From Parietichytrium sp. I65-24A (Eukaryota; Sar; Bigyra; Thraustochytrida; Thraustochytriidae): DNA of 49,942 nucleotides. The notes under the pieces were generated by a model, which saw nothing but the letters and a program-made list of their open reading frames with translations, did not search any database and had not been told where the DNA came from. Each line of letters starts with the position of its first letter. Position 1 is the first letter of the stretch. Location of the stretch: the NCBI GenBank assembly GCA_012862575.1, contig BLSF01000127.1, positions 1 through 49,942 of the forward strand, given 5' to 3'. The translations under genes were made by a program, and so were the position numbers. Below, one piece after another: positions 21,544 through 29,728 of the stretch.

Positions 21544-23964
21544 TTATGCGGGTTGCTCTTGAGAAGCAAGACTTTTGGGCGAAGAGCTAGCCCGCTTCGC
21601 TCTGGCAACCACCACTCCGTGATCCTGATGAAGAGACCTTCGCCTAAAAAAGGTAACTACAGCTCCGGCGAGAACGGAAATAACAACGGCAGATCCGAGC
21701 AGAATATAGAGCGTTGCGGAGGAGGATGAGCTTGGCTCCATGGTTGGCGAGATCGTCTCGTCCACAAAATTGGGCGCAAGTGTGGGCTGTGATGCAAAAA
21801 CGGGAGATGGTGTTGGATGCAGCGTTAAAATTGTATCGCGCGCAGTTGGCACAAGTGTGGGAGGAAAAGAAGTCGACGGTGAAGTCTGTCCAAGCTTTAC
21901 AGTGACTTTCTTTCTCAGGTCAAAAAACGAACACGCCTCCGATGCGGACCGAACCCTAAGAACAACGTCATTGCTGTTCGCAAAAGAAGCACCAAGCACG
22001 ACGGCGGCTTCGCCCAGCGGATTCGCAAATTGACCCAGCGACACCCACTCGAGCGCTTTGTAATGCTCCACGTACGTAAATGCTTCGCCATGATCTTGCA
22101 TGGAATCCACTGCTGCCTCGATGACAACATTACTCGAGAGAGATGAGGTGCCCCCGGCGTCCCAGCGAATGGTGAACTCTTCTCCAGTGTAAACATCTGT
22201 CGGCACATCAGTTATTTGCAGGGGTGGAACCCGCTCTGAAAACTGAACCTCAACGTCATAGTAGTCGAAAGCTCCAAGTATACTACTTCCGAATTGGGAT
22301 GCGGTCCCATCCGCATCGTACAATAGTCTCGCGATAAACCGAAATTTCATTCTTGAACTACTGCTCGGCGACTTTTCCCATTCAGCCTGAGCCGTAGGTT
22401 GGCCATGCAAAATATAGTACAAGTTTGGCAACGTTCGTTCCAGCACATTTTCCAGGGGCTGCAAAGAGCGAAATCGAGCCTCGTTGCTCACCAGAGACTG
22501 CCCCATGAATTTATCAATTCTCTCCCAGGCATAGTACAAGTTTGCTGTCTCGTACCCCCCTTTCGTTTTCATTGATCCCAATAAACTAACGTAATTTCCG
22601 ATAGGTACGGTGCAAGTGGTCGATGCAGGTGCGCTCACCTCCGGCAGCGACTTGTACGTGCTTTGGACCGTTCCGCAACTCCCCTTCGAAGCAACGGTGG
22701 ATTCAACGAAGGAACGCATGAGCAGCAGCGAGGCAGAGTGAAAGTACGGGTCAGAATTCGGCTGCAGATTATCTTTGCCGCATGAGCCTGCGTACGACAT
22801 AATCGTTGAGCCGGACCCAGGCTCTTGACCCTCCTGAAAGTAACCCTCGCCACAGGCTCGGAAAGTGTGTTGCGCACTTAATTGGTGACCAATTTCATGG
22901 GCCACAATATCGACAATTTCAGAGTCTACAAGAGAACCAGAAATCCCGGAGGCCCCAGAGGCCTTGCCAGAGGAGCCGCACAACGTATTAAAGTAAGAAA
23001 AGCCACCACCACCAATTGAGCTCACAATATGCCCAATGTCGTACGCGTCGGCAGAGATGCCCTGCGATTGAATGTACTTGTCGTTCGCTTCGACTAAACC
23101 GTCCAGTGTATCAATCATGCCGCAATTGTCGCTGTTCACATCTACTGCGGCAGTGCAGAACAGGCGGTCGTTGCCATCAATCAGCTGAAAGAACACGCCG
23201 AGTTCACGAGAGTAGATCCCGTTGACGCGACTCATGAGCGTTAAAACCTGATTTAACACCTGGCCTTTGGAGACACCGTTCGCGTCTGAAAACGACCTCG
23301 TGGTTGAAATTGCTGCGCGGAAAACATACCCTCGGGCGTAACTATCAAGCTCTCGTCTTTGGACACCCCCAAGCCTGCCAGTTCTGCTCCCAAGTCCCCG
23401 CTTCGAATGGAGCTGAGTGTCTGTTCTATCATGATGCCGATAGTCCCTCGTCCTCTGATTCACACCAAACGACCCGAGGCTGCGACCTCGTGAGCTGCTC
23501 CGCGCGTATGCCACATAAAGGTTGTCGTTTTTCGCGCTGTCAACGTAGATCGTTTGATGCATCCCGCTTTCGAACGATGCGGCCAAGCTTGTCCGGTTGC
23601 CCCTGATGAAGTTCAAGAACATGCTCGAGCCATCCGTGCAGTGTCCTTGCACAGCGACCAGTTCCGGATACGACGCTGCAAGGGCTTCGGGTAACACCTC
23701 GGATGGCCTCAGCGAGCAGACCTTTTCCTCCCCATTCACAAGCTCGAACGATACCCAAGTCTCCTGCACGCCATGACCGCTTCCGGCCTCATACGATGAT
23801 GACACTTGAAGCGCCTTCCCGATCGTTTCATAAAGAGCGTCGACATCGACCTCCACCACCGCGGAGGCGAGGCCTTCGCCAAGACGTCTCCGACGGCTTC
23901 CTGTGCCCAGCACAGCCGCAGCATCGAGCTCTGCTCGGCGAACCCAGCCCGTTGCAAGCGTCAT
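21544..23964 (-). CDS. Reprolysin-like metalloprotease, paralogue A
   Basis: This 806-aa protein starts at the ATG at 23964; a GTG codon precedes it and an in-frame TAA lies nine codons upstream of that. Unlike its paralogues it has no obvious signal peptide: the start MTLATGWVRRAELD is only weakly hydrophobic, so an upstream exon may be missing. A propeptide (about 30-205) contains the family's conserved CTDGS (109-113). The metzincin zinc site is HEIGHQLSAQH (H356, E357, H360, H366) with Met-turn STIMSYAG (M389). A beta-rich C-terminal region follows, then a Pro/Thr stalk, one TM segment at about 749-773 and a basic cytoplasmic tail. Predicted role is surface proteolysis or shedding. It is the most diverged of the four copies and lies in opposite orientation to the others. 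Confidence 0.88.
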   Translation of the reverse strand: MTLATGWVRRAELDAAAVLGTGSRRRRLGEGLASAVVEVDVDALYETIGKALQVSSSYEAGSGHGVQETWVSFELVNGEEKVCSLRPSEVLPEALAASYPELVAVQGHCTDGSSMFLNFIRGNRTSLAASFESGMHQTIYVDSAKNDNLYVAYARSSSRGRSLGSFGVNQRTRDYRHHDRTDTQLHSKRGLGSRTGRLGGVQRRELDSYARGYVFRAAISTTRSFSDANGVSKGQVLNQVLTLMSRVNGIYSRELGVFFQLIDGNDRLFCTAAVDVNSDNCGMIDTLDGLVEANDKYIQSQGISADAYDIGHIVSSIGGGGFSYFNTLCGSSGKASGASGISGSLVDSEIVDIVAHEIGHQLSAQHTFRACGEGYFQEGQEPGSGSTIMSYAGSCGKDNLQPNSDPYFHSASLLLMRSFVESTVASKGSCGTVQSTYKSLPEVSAPASTTCTVPIGNYVSLLGSMKTKGGYETANLYYAWERIDKFMGQSLVSNEARFRSLQPLENVLERTLPNLYYILHGQPTAQAEWEKSPSSSSRMKFRFIARLLYDADGTASQFGSSILGAFDYYDVEVQFSERVPPLQITDVPTDVYTGEEFTIRWDAGGTSSLSSNVVIEAAVDSMQDHGEAFTYVEHYKALEWVSLGQFANPLGEAAVVLGASFANSNDVVLRVRSASEACSFFDLRKKVTVKLGQTSPSTSFPPTLVPTARDTILTLHPTPSPVFASQPTLAPNFVDETISPTMEPSSSSSATLYILLGSAVVISVLAGAVVTFFRRRSLHQDHGVVVARAKRASSSPKSLASQEQPA

Positions 23965-25200
23965 CACCAGCGCAGGCCCTTAACCAGCCCCACAACCGCC
24001 CACGCAGACCCCTGCACTCATGCCCGCTCCAGCGCACACGTGCAGAGTACGCTTGCAGTACTCGCTGCACTTCTCAGCAAATGTGTGTACCGCCCCTCCC
24101 CTGTCGTGTGCTGTGCTGTGCGCTCTCTGCGGACGCCGACAGCCAAGCAGAGCAGGTGCAAGTGGAGTGCGTGTACTGAGAGCGAGTAAAGGTATACGTA
24201 CTCTACCCGGGAAGCTCCTGAGCTCCTGAGCTCCTGAGCTTTGGAGGCTTGAGGCCTGTGCAAGTTGTGGATGATAGAAGAGAGCAGAAGATGGGCAGAA
24301 TGAAGTAATTAATACGGAACAAGATGGACGAGTTGTGACGAGTTGCGCCACAAAGTTTTCAATGCTGCCTTTCCTAAGTCATGCAAGTTGTGACATGTTG
24401 TGACCATCGATCGCACACCTGCTGCACGCGAAGACAAACTGCTATGATGCTATGACTTTACCTAAAAATAATTTACCGCTAAGCTTATCGGCGCTGGAAT
24501 TGAATGGAGGGAATGGAGGGGCTCCTCTCCCTGTACTAACCGCTTTCGTGTAGGAAGTGTAGAATTTAGGAAATTCGCCATGGAAGGAAAGAGCGAAGTA
24601 ACTTTGGACCGTGAAAGAGCCCAGCAAGGAAGGAACAAACGCGTCTGCACATCCCTCGTACTTTTGATTCTAACTTCTTCCATTGAGAGAAGACAATGTG
24701 TGTTGCCTGTCTGTGGTGAAAAGAGTCCGTGGTTATGGCGAGTCCACAAAGCTTCGGATTGGAATATGACGAAAGTCAACAAAAAGTACAGTAAAACAAA
24801 AACGTGTACTCAGTAGGCTACACTCATCAGTACCGTCTCTCAGCTGTCTATAGCCAGTTAATAACAGAAACTATAGCGGGAGACTGACTGAACTTGACTT
24901 TGGCCGTCATGAAAACTTTGTTTGCCCACATGTCTTTTTGCAAGACAAGAAGTGCAGGTCATGAAGAACTCGATTGCCCGTGTTTCTTTACGAGACAAGA
25001 AGAAAAGCTTAGAAGGAGTTGATGGGAACGGCACAGATGGAGAAGAGTACACCAGGTTTTAAGAGGTTCAGCCAACAAGAACAATCAAGGCAGCATTTTC
25101 GGGCGCCTATCTTTTTGCCCACGAAGAAATGTCATTGCGCAATCAAAACATAGAAAAGACGTTGCAGCATATTTATTGTCATGTATAAAACAAAAGCAGG
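23965..25200. other. Intergenic region
   Basis: This 1.2-kb gap contains the putative promoter of paralogue A and the 3' flank of the kinase-phosphatase gene. A 9-base unit GAGCTCCT(G) is repeated about three times at 24212-24240. Frames here are short; the minus-strand frame 23980-24351 is Cys/Ala-rich without a recognisable domain, though an upstream exon of paralogue A could lie here. Confidence 0.45.
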
Positions 25201-27726
25201 TCACTCCTTCGCGGATTGCGGGGAGGAATTTTGTTTTCCGCCGCCGAACAGGAACCCTGCCAACTTCTCCTGAACAGCACTTGCTTTCGGGAGCTTGCCA
25301 ATCTTTGGTGCCTGTCTTTCCCTTCTAGGCCTGTTCATAATCTTGTCTTCCGACGCGTACACTTCCCTGCGCCGCCGGGCTTCAGCGCTGTGCACTGAAA
25401 AATCTAGCAGTTGCGCGAGCATGAAATCTTGGTAGCTCTGCTCCGTTTTGCCAAACTCCGGCACCATCGACGGCGACTCGCCAGTGTCCTCTCCAAACGT
25501 ATCCCACCAAACAGATCGCACAGCCAAGCGCTGAACCAGATCTCGGCGACCTGCTTCCTCGAGCATGGCGGCGAGTCTGGACCCAACGTCGTGCGCGTTT
25601 GTAGATTGGTCGTCCACAAAGTAAACGCAGATGGGAGAGGTGGCATTTTTGTCGCTCGCAGTGTATCGCCTGCAGAGAGAGTGCGCAATGGCGGCAGGCT
25701 TCTGATAGTCCGAAGCGTACAAAGGCGCATCGATCGCGTAGGCAAGTAGGTGACCGCAGAACGAGGTTTGCTCTGCGCGAGGCTCAACTCGCCCCTGTAA
25801 TTGCTCCAGCGAGAGGAAATACTCACCGATTTCTCGCTGGGGGCCACGCAGAGAAGAAACCAGTTGATCAACTACGACTTGGCGAGGAGAGCGGGCGGTG
25901 ACAATGTGCATCGACAAATTGGCTTCTGCAGCCTCGCGGAGCGCGGTGACAGTCTGCTCCCCGCCTCGCACCCTCCGAGGCAACGGAAGATCTCCACTGG
26001 ATGCAAGCCCGTTTGTCAAGGTTCTATCAAAATCGAAAAAAACTTCGACCGTTGTGTCGCTCTGCGCACTCATCTCTAGCGCAGAGTCGAGAATCCGCGA
26101 GAGGCCTCCGGCACCTTCTTCTCTTTTGAACCGCACCTTGCTGAAAGCAGATGCCTGAAAGATCGCCAAAACATCACACATGACGTCCACCCTCACATTG
26201 TCCAAGCTATCGTCCCACAGTGATCGATCAGTTTTCGGATCATTGGACGGTACCATTTCTGCAACTCGAGAGACGAGCTCCTCGAGGTAGCCTCTTGAAA
26301 GCTCCGAGGCTCGCCGAATGCCTTGCTTTACCCCAGCAGAGATCACCTGAGTTGCGCCAGGGATCAAAGGCTTGCCAAGCTCGCTCTCAAGAAACGCCGT
26401 TGCGGCCGCGAGGGCCGCCAGAAGAGCATCTTCGCTGTGAAGCACGTGCTCAAGCCTTGACAAATACTCTCTCTGCAGGTCAAGGTTTGCAGGATGCACA
26501 CAGACCTGATCAATTGCAAAGGTCGTCGAAAAGCCGTCTTGGTCGGCCCGAAACAGAAAGTTGTCGGCATTGCCAGGCCGGTTCCACAGGCCATGTACAG
26601 GCATCCGGTCTCCGTTCGCCAGCATCATGTCCAGGCTTATCTGCAGCCCCAGGTCATACAGCATGTCTATCGTCAAGCCTCCCTCACTGAGGCCGCTTAG
26701 CGGAACGGAGTGGACAGCCGCTTCCATCAGCACGAGCTGCTTCGGCGCAAGGTAGCTCGTCAGCTTCGCGTGCTGGTACTGATCCTCCTGAACGAACGCC
26801 AGCACGGCCTCCTTCAGGTCGATGTACTCCGCCTCGCTCGCGTCCAGCACTCGCACCTTTGGACATCTCACCCCCAGCCGCTCGGCCAGCAGCGCAGCAA
26901 ACGTTTCTTGTGCCCCTTCGCCCGCTGCTTTGACCACAACCACAGCCTTCCCAGCCTTTCCTGCACCCTCTACCGCGCATGTGCCATCTCCATCTCCATT
27001 GCCACTGCCATTGCCACTGCCATTGCCATTGCCATTGCCATTGCCATTGCCATTGCCATTGCCATTGCCATTGCCATTGCCATCGTTCTTCGGGTACGGC
27101 TCCAGCTCAAGCGCCACGACTCCCCTCTTGCCCTGGACGGAGTCTTCGCACGAGATGCGGCTCAAGGCCGTTCTCCACGGCACATTGCGGTCGCCCACAT
27201 CCAGCGCGACGTTGCCCGTGCTCCGCAGCAGCGCCCCAAGGGCGGCGTGTCTCTCGCCGAGTCCGTGCTTGACCACCCATCTTCCGTCGCCGTCGCGCGT
27301 GGGAGCATGGTCCGTCTCCGAGACCATGTACGCAGGCGGGGACCGACGCCTTGACCCCAACAATAAGCCAAGTCCGCTGCTGCTGCTGCTGCTGCTGCTC
27401 TTCTTCGACCCTTGACCTTCCGCCGCGTCCTTCATCTTTGTCAGCCCCTTCATCCCAATAATCCCGTGCGTCCCTGCTGGTATACTGCCTCGCAACGCTA
27501 CATCTGCAGCGTAAGTGCGGATAGGTGTATGCCGTGAGAGGGTGCGCGCTGGAGTGGGACTGGGACTGGGACTGGGATTGGTTTTACGTTGCGATGGAAA
27601 GATGAAGCGTTGGATTATGATGGATTGATGGACTATGGAATCCTTTTGATTGACTGATTGATTGATTGATTGTTGAGATTGATGATTGATTGATTGATGG
27701 AGAGAAGCTGGGGAACGTGAAGACAT
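25201..27726 (-). CDS. Actin-fragmin-kinase-like domain fused to HAD phosphatase domain
   Basis: This is 841 aa from the first ATG (27726), or 750 aa from the ATG at 27453 (Met92). The later start may be the real one, because codons 1-91 include simple-repeat sequence. Numbering here is from 27726. Residues about 255-420 resemble the actin-fragmin kinase catalytic domain: VVVVKAAGE (K266, beta-3 Lys), FAALLAERLGVRCPKVRVLD, the catalytic loop ANGDRMPV (D373), GNADNFLF (N389), then AIDQ (D406, DFG-equivalent). Residues 560-712 carry all four HAD motifs: FFDFDRTLT (D565, D567), IVTAR (T610), YQKPA (K676) and VYFVDD (D705, D706). A (GN)n run at 216-237 comes from a TTGCCA microsatellite. There is no signal peptide or TM, so it is probably cytosolic. 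A bifunctional kinase/phosphatase acting on actin is inference. Confidence 0.72.
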   Translation of the reverse strand: MSSRSPASLHQSINHQSQQSINQSVNQKDSIVHQSIIIQRFIFPSQRKTNPSPSPSPTPARTLSRHTPIRTYAADVALRGSIPAGTHGIIGMKGLTKMKDAAEGQGSKKSSSSSSSSGLGLLLGSRRRSPPAYMVSETDHAPTRDGDGRWVVKHGLGERHAALGALLRSTGNVALDVGDRNVPWRTALSRISCEDSVQGKRGVVALELEPYPKNDGNGNGNGNGNGNGNGNGNGNGSGNGSGNGDGDGTCAVEGAGKAGKAVVVVKAAGEGAQETFAALLAERLGVRCPKVRVLDASEAEYIDLKEAVLAFVQEDQYQHAKLTSYLAPKQLVLMEAAVHSVPLSGLSEGGLTIDMLYDLGLQISLDMMLANGDRMPVHGLWNRPGNADNFLFRADQDGFSTTFAIDQVCVHPANLDLQREYLSRLEHVLHSEDALLAALAAATAFLESELGKPLIPGATQVISAGVKQGIRRASELSRGYLEELVSRVAEMVPSNDPKTDRSLWDDSLDNVRVDVMCDVLAIFQASAFSKVRFKREEGAGGLSRILDSALEMSAQSDTTVEVFFDFDRTLTNGLASSGDLPLPRRVRGGEQTVTALREAAEANLSMHIVTARSPRQVVVDQLVSSLRGPQREIGEYFLSLEQLQGRVEPRAEQTSFCGHLLAYAIDAPLYASDYQKPAAIAHSLCRRYTASDKNATSPICVYFVDDQSTNAHDVGSRLAAMLEEAGRRDLVQRLAVRSVWWDTFGEDTGESPSMVPEFGKTEQSYQDFMLAQLLDFSVHSAEARRRREVYASEDKIMNRPRRERQAPKIGKLPKASAVQEKLAGFLFGGGKQNSSPQSAKE
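26990..27083. repeat. In-frame (CCATTG)n microsatellite
   Basis: A hexamer CCATTG (GGCAAT/CAATGG on the coding strand) is repeated about 14 times inside the kinase-phosphatase gene, giving a Gly-Asn dipeptide run. Its unit length of six keeps the frame whatever the copy number, so it may be length-polymorphic. Confidence 0.9.
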
Positions 27727-28220
27727 TGGGGACCTTGTGGGAACCTTTTTGATTGGGAAGCTGGGAGACTTGAAGACCCTGATATACCCTGGTGGGTTTG
27801 GTTTTCTAAATGCTGGGGATTTTGGAGACCCACAAGGTTCGGAGACGTTGGCAGACCCTGCGAAGTTGGAAATGAATCATGACGATGTTGGAGACCTTAT
27901 GGAAACATTTGAGACGCTGGGGATCTTTTAAATTCCTGGAGACTTTGGAGGCCCTGAGGACCTTGGAGACCTTGGGGACCCGAAAGACCATGCAGACGCT
28001 ATAGACTTTGGAAGACCTCCCAAGACTTGGCTGGGGACTTTGGAAGACTCGAAAGATCTTGGAGACTCTGGGACCCATCGGAACTCTGACAACGTTAAAA
28101 ATTCTGGATGTTGGAGACCATGAAGACTTTGGAGACCCTGAGGATCCTGGAGACGATGGAAACCTAGGGAATTCTGGAGATCTGAGGGAAACACCTGGGG
28201 ATACTGGAGAGAGACCTTGA
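27727..28220. repeat. Degenerate GGAGACCYTGGGGAC-type minisatellite
   Basis: Over about 500 bp the words GGAGAC, CTTGGAGAC, TTTGGAGACC and CCTGAGGA recur at irregular 9-18 bp spacing. Both strands stay open because the repeat lacks stops: plus reads Gly-Asp/Pro-rich and minus reads Ser-Pro-rich. I take this as a decayed tandem array rather than a gene. It lies immediately upstream of the kinase-phosphatase start, so it may be part of that gene's promoter. Confidence 0.65.
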
Positions 28221-29350
28221 GGACTCATCAGCGGAGTTTCGGTCGCCACCTGGTAGAATAGCTGCCTGCGGAGGGGGTGTAAGGTTCCAGCAATTGCTTC
28301 TTCGTCTTCTACATTAGCAAACTGTCCGGTATGAATTGATTGACAAGGATCCTCTTTTCTTCGCTCGCTCCTTCGACATTAATTACAGATGAAGTGTCAC
28401 AGGCACAAAACGTTCGGCTATCTTTCCGAGCATTCCAGGTATGCGCTTGATTTCGCTTGTTGAATACGGTCGGAATGCGGCTCGTTCAGCGACGAAAGTG
28501 ACGATGACGTACTCTGCAGTCTCGAGTTTTGCAGAGCACTTATGTTCAGGGAGTAATCAAGAGTTCATGTTCGTTTCGTTCTCAAGTCAATTTGACTGTC
28601 TAAAGAAGATGCAAAAGTACGGTACTCGGGTACTAATACTCATGAGTTTGCACTGTCAAAAATCCAACTGTTTTAGAGTGAGATTTGTGTTGTGCATTGC
28701 ATTGCTCAAACGATCGAGAATGATTCGCAACTCACACATTGTGGTCTTGCCACAGAACTTGAACGCAGTGAACGCAGCAAAGCCAGTTGCGTCACACCTT
28801 CGCATTCGCCAACAACCACGCGGACAGCTATCCACCAACTCAAACAGAAACGATTGGCATGTGGCAAGGATGCAAATATTCATTTTCAGATTCAGAACAC
28901 AGCATTTTTTACTCCCACTTTTTCTTCCTTTCTACTTTTTCTGTTCTTACCTATCTTGGTTTTTGTTCCTTCATTTTTGGGTTTTCGTTGTGTACTATCA
29001 TTACTAATAGCTCCGCCTTATGATCTCCTCTCGCCAGTGCACACCTCCCGCTCTGCTAACTACAAATTAAGACCATTTATAAATCACGTAATAGTAATTA
29101 TTGACAATTAGACACGCTATCCATCACTAGCGGTCTTGGCTAGCGGACACTTCGGCCTCTCGCGCCAGTCTCTACGCCCTCATCTACTCCAAAGCCTAGA
29201 CAACCGGGAAACGAAGGGAAAGTACAGTTTGCGGAGAACGCTACGGTTGCGCATAGACATGCATTAACAGCAATACAGTGTGGTACTTGCTAGCGCTCGC
29301 TCTAAGTCATGGCTAGGGAATCGGTATATGATACGCTAGAAGTCTGCTCT

Positions 29351-29380
29351 GAGAGAGAGACAGGGAGAGAGAGAGAGTGA

Positions 29381-29411
<31 letters not shown>

Positions 29412-29425
29412 GGAGAGAAAGAGCG
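29351..29425. repeat. (GA)n/(GAAA)n microsatellite
   Basis: GA dinucleotides are followed by about nine GAAA units. It lies about 300 bp upstream of the start of protease B. Confidence 0.9.
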
Positions 29426-29557
29426 AGTGATTCATGGCGCAGTGAGCGGCAGGCGGTCCGGTTCTCTCTTCGACCCGCGCTCTGCTGCGGGTTCTCGGTC
29501 CTTGGTTCTCGCCGGTGCTGGGTCCTCTGCCGCGCCGAAGGGGTCCGCGCTCCACCG

Positions 29558-29696
29558 CAAGTGAAAGTCAAAGTGAGAGAAAGTGAAAGTCAAAGTGTGG
29601 GGAGCTTGGAGCACCCCGACTTGCACTTTTAACTTTGCACTTTTAAATTTGCACTTTTAACTTTGCACATTGCGCTTTGCACATTGCACATTGCGA
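29558..29696 (+). repeat. Tandem repeats in leader of protease B
   Basis: Two arrays lie just 5' of the ATG at 29729. The first has two copies of GAAAGTCAAAGTG at 29558-29600. The second has a degenerate unit TGCACTTTTAACTT at 29622-29696 that decays into TTGCACATTGCG. They probably fall in the promoter or 5' UTR. No function is implied by the sequence. Confidence 0.7.
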
Positions 29697-29728
29697 ATCG
29701 CGTATTGGACGGTGAAAAGTGCGACGAG

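Larger units (their letters stand above)
28221..29728. other. Intergenic region upstream of protease B
   Basis: This 1.5-kb gap lies between divergent genes. An ATG frame of 188 codons at 28441-29007 lacks any recognisable domain and ends in a pyrimidine-rich, Phe/Leu-heavy tail, so I do not call it. A GAAA microsatellite lies at 29351-29425, and short tandem repeats occupy the leader of the next gene. Confidence 0.45.

Noticed and set aside
26990-27083. Possible CRISPR-like array
   Set aside because: It is an uninterrupted hexamer microsatellite with no spacers, in a eukaryotic coding sequence.
26710-27415. Two long plus ORFs of about 200 codons
   Set aside because: They are antisense to the kinase-phosphatase gene and are kept open by the hexamer microsatellite (Ala-Ile and Pro-Leu runs).
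27806-28249. Ser-Pro-rich minus ORF and Gly-Asp-rich plus ORF
   Set aside because: Both strands stay open because of a stop-free degenerate minisatellite; neither has a credible start or domain.
28441-29007. 188-codon plus ORF with ATG
   Set aside because: No signal peptide, domain or motif. The tail is a translation of pyrimidine-rich tract, and two other frames overlap it at similar length.
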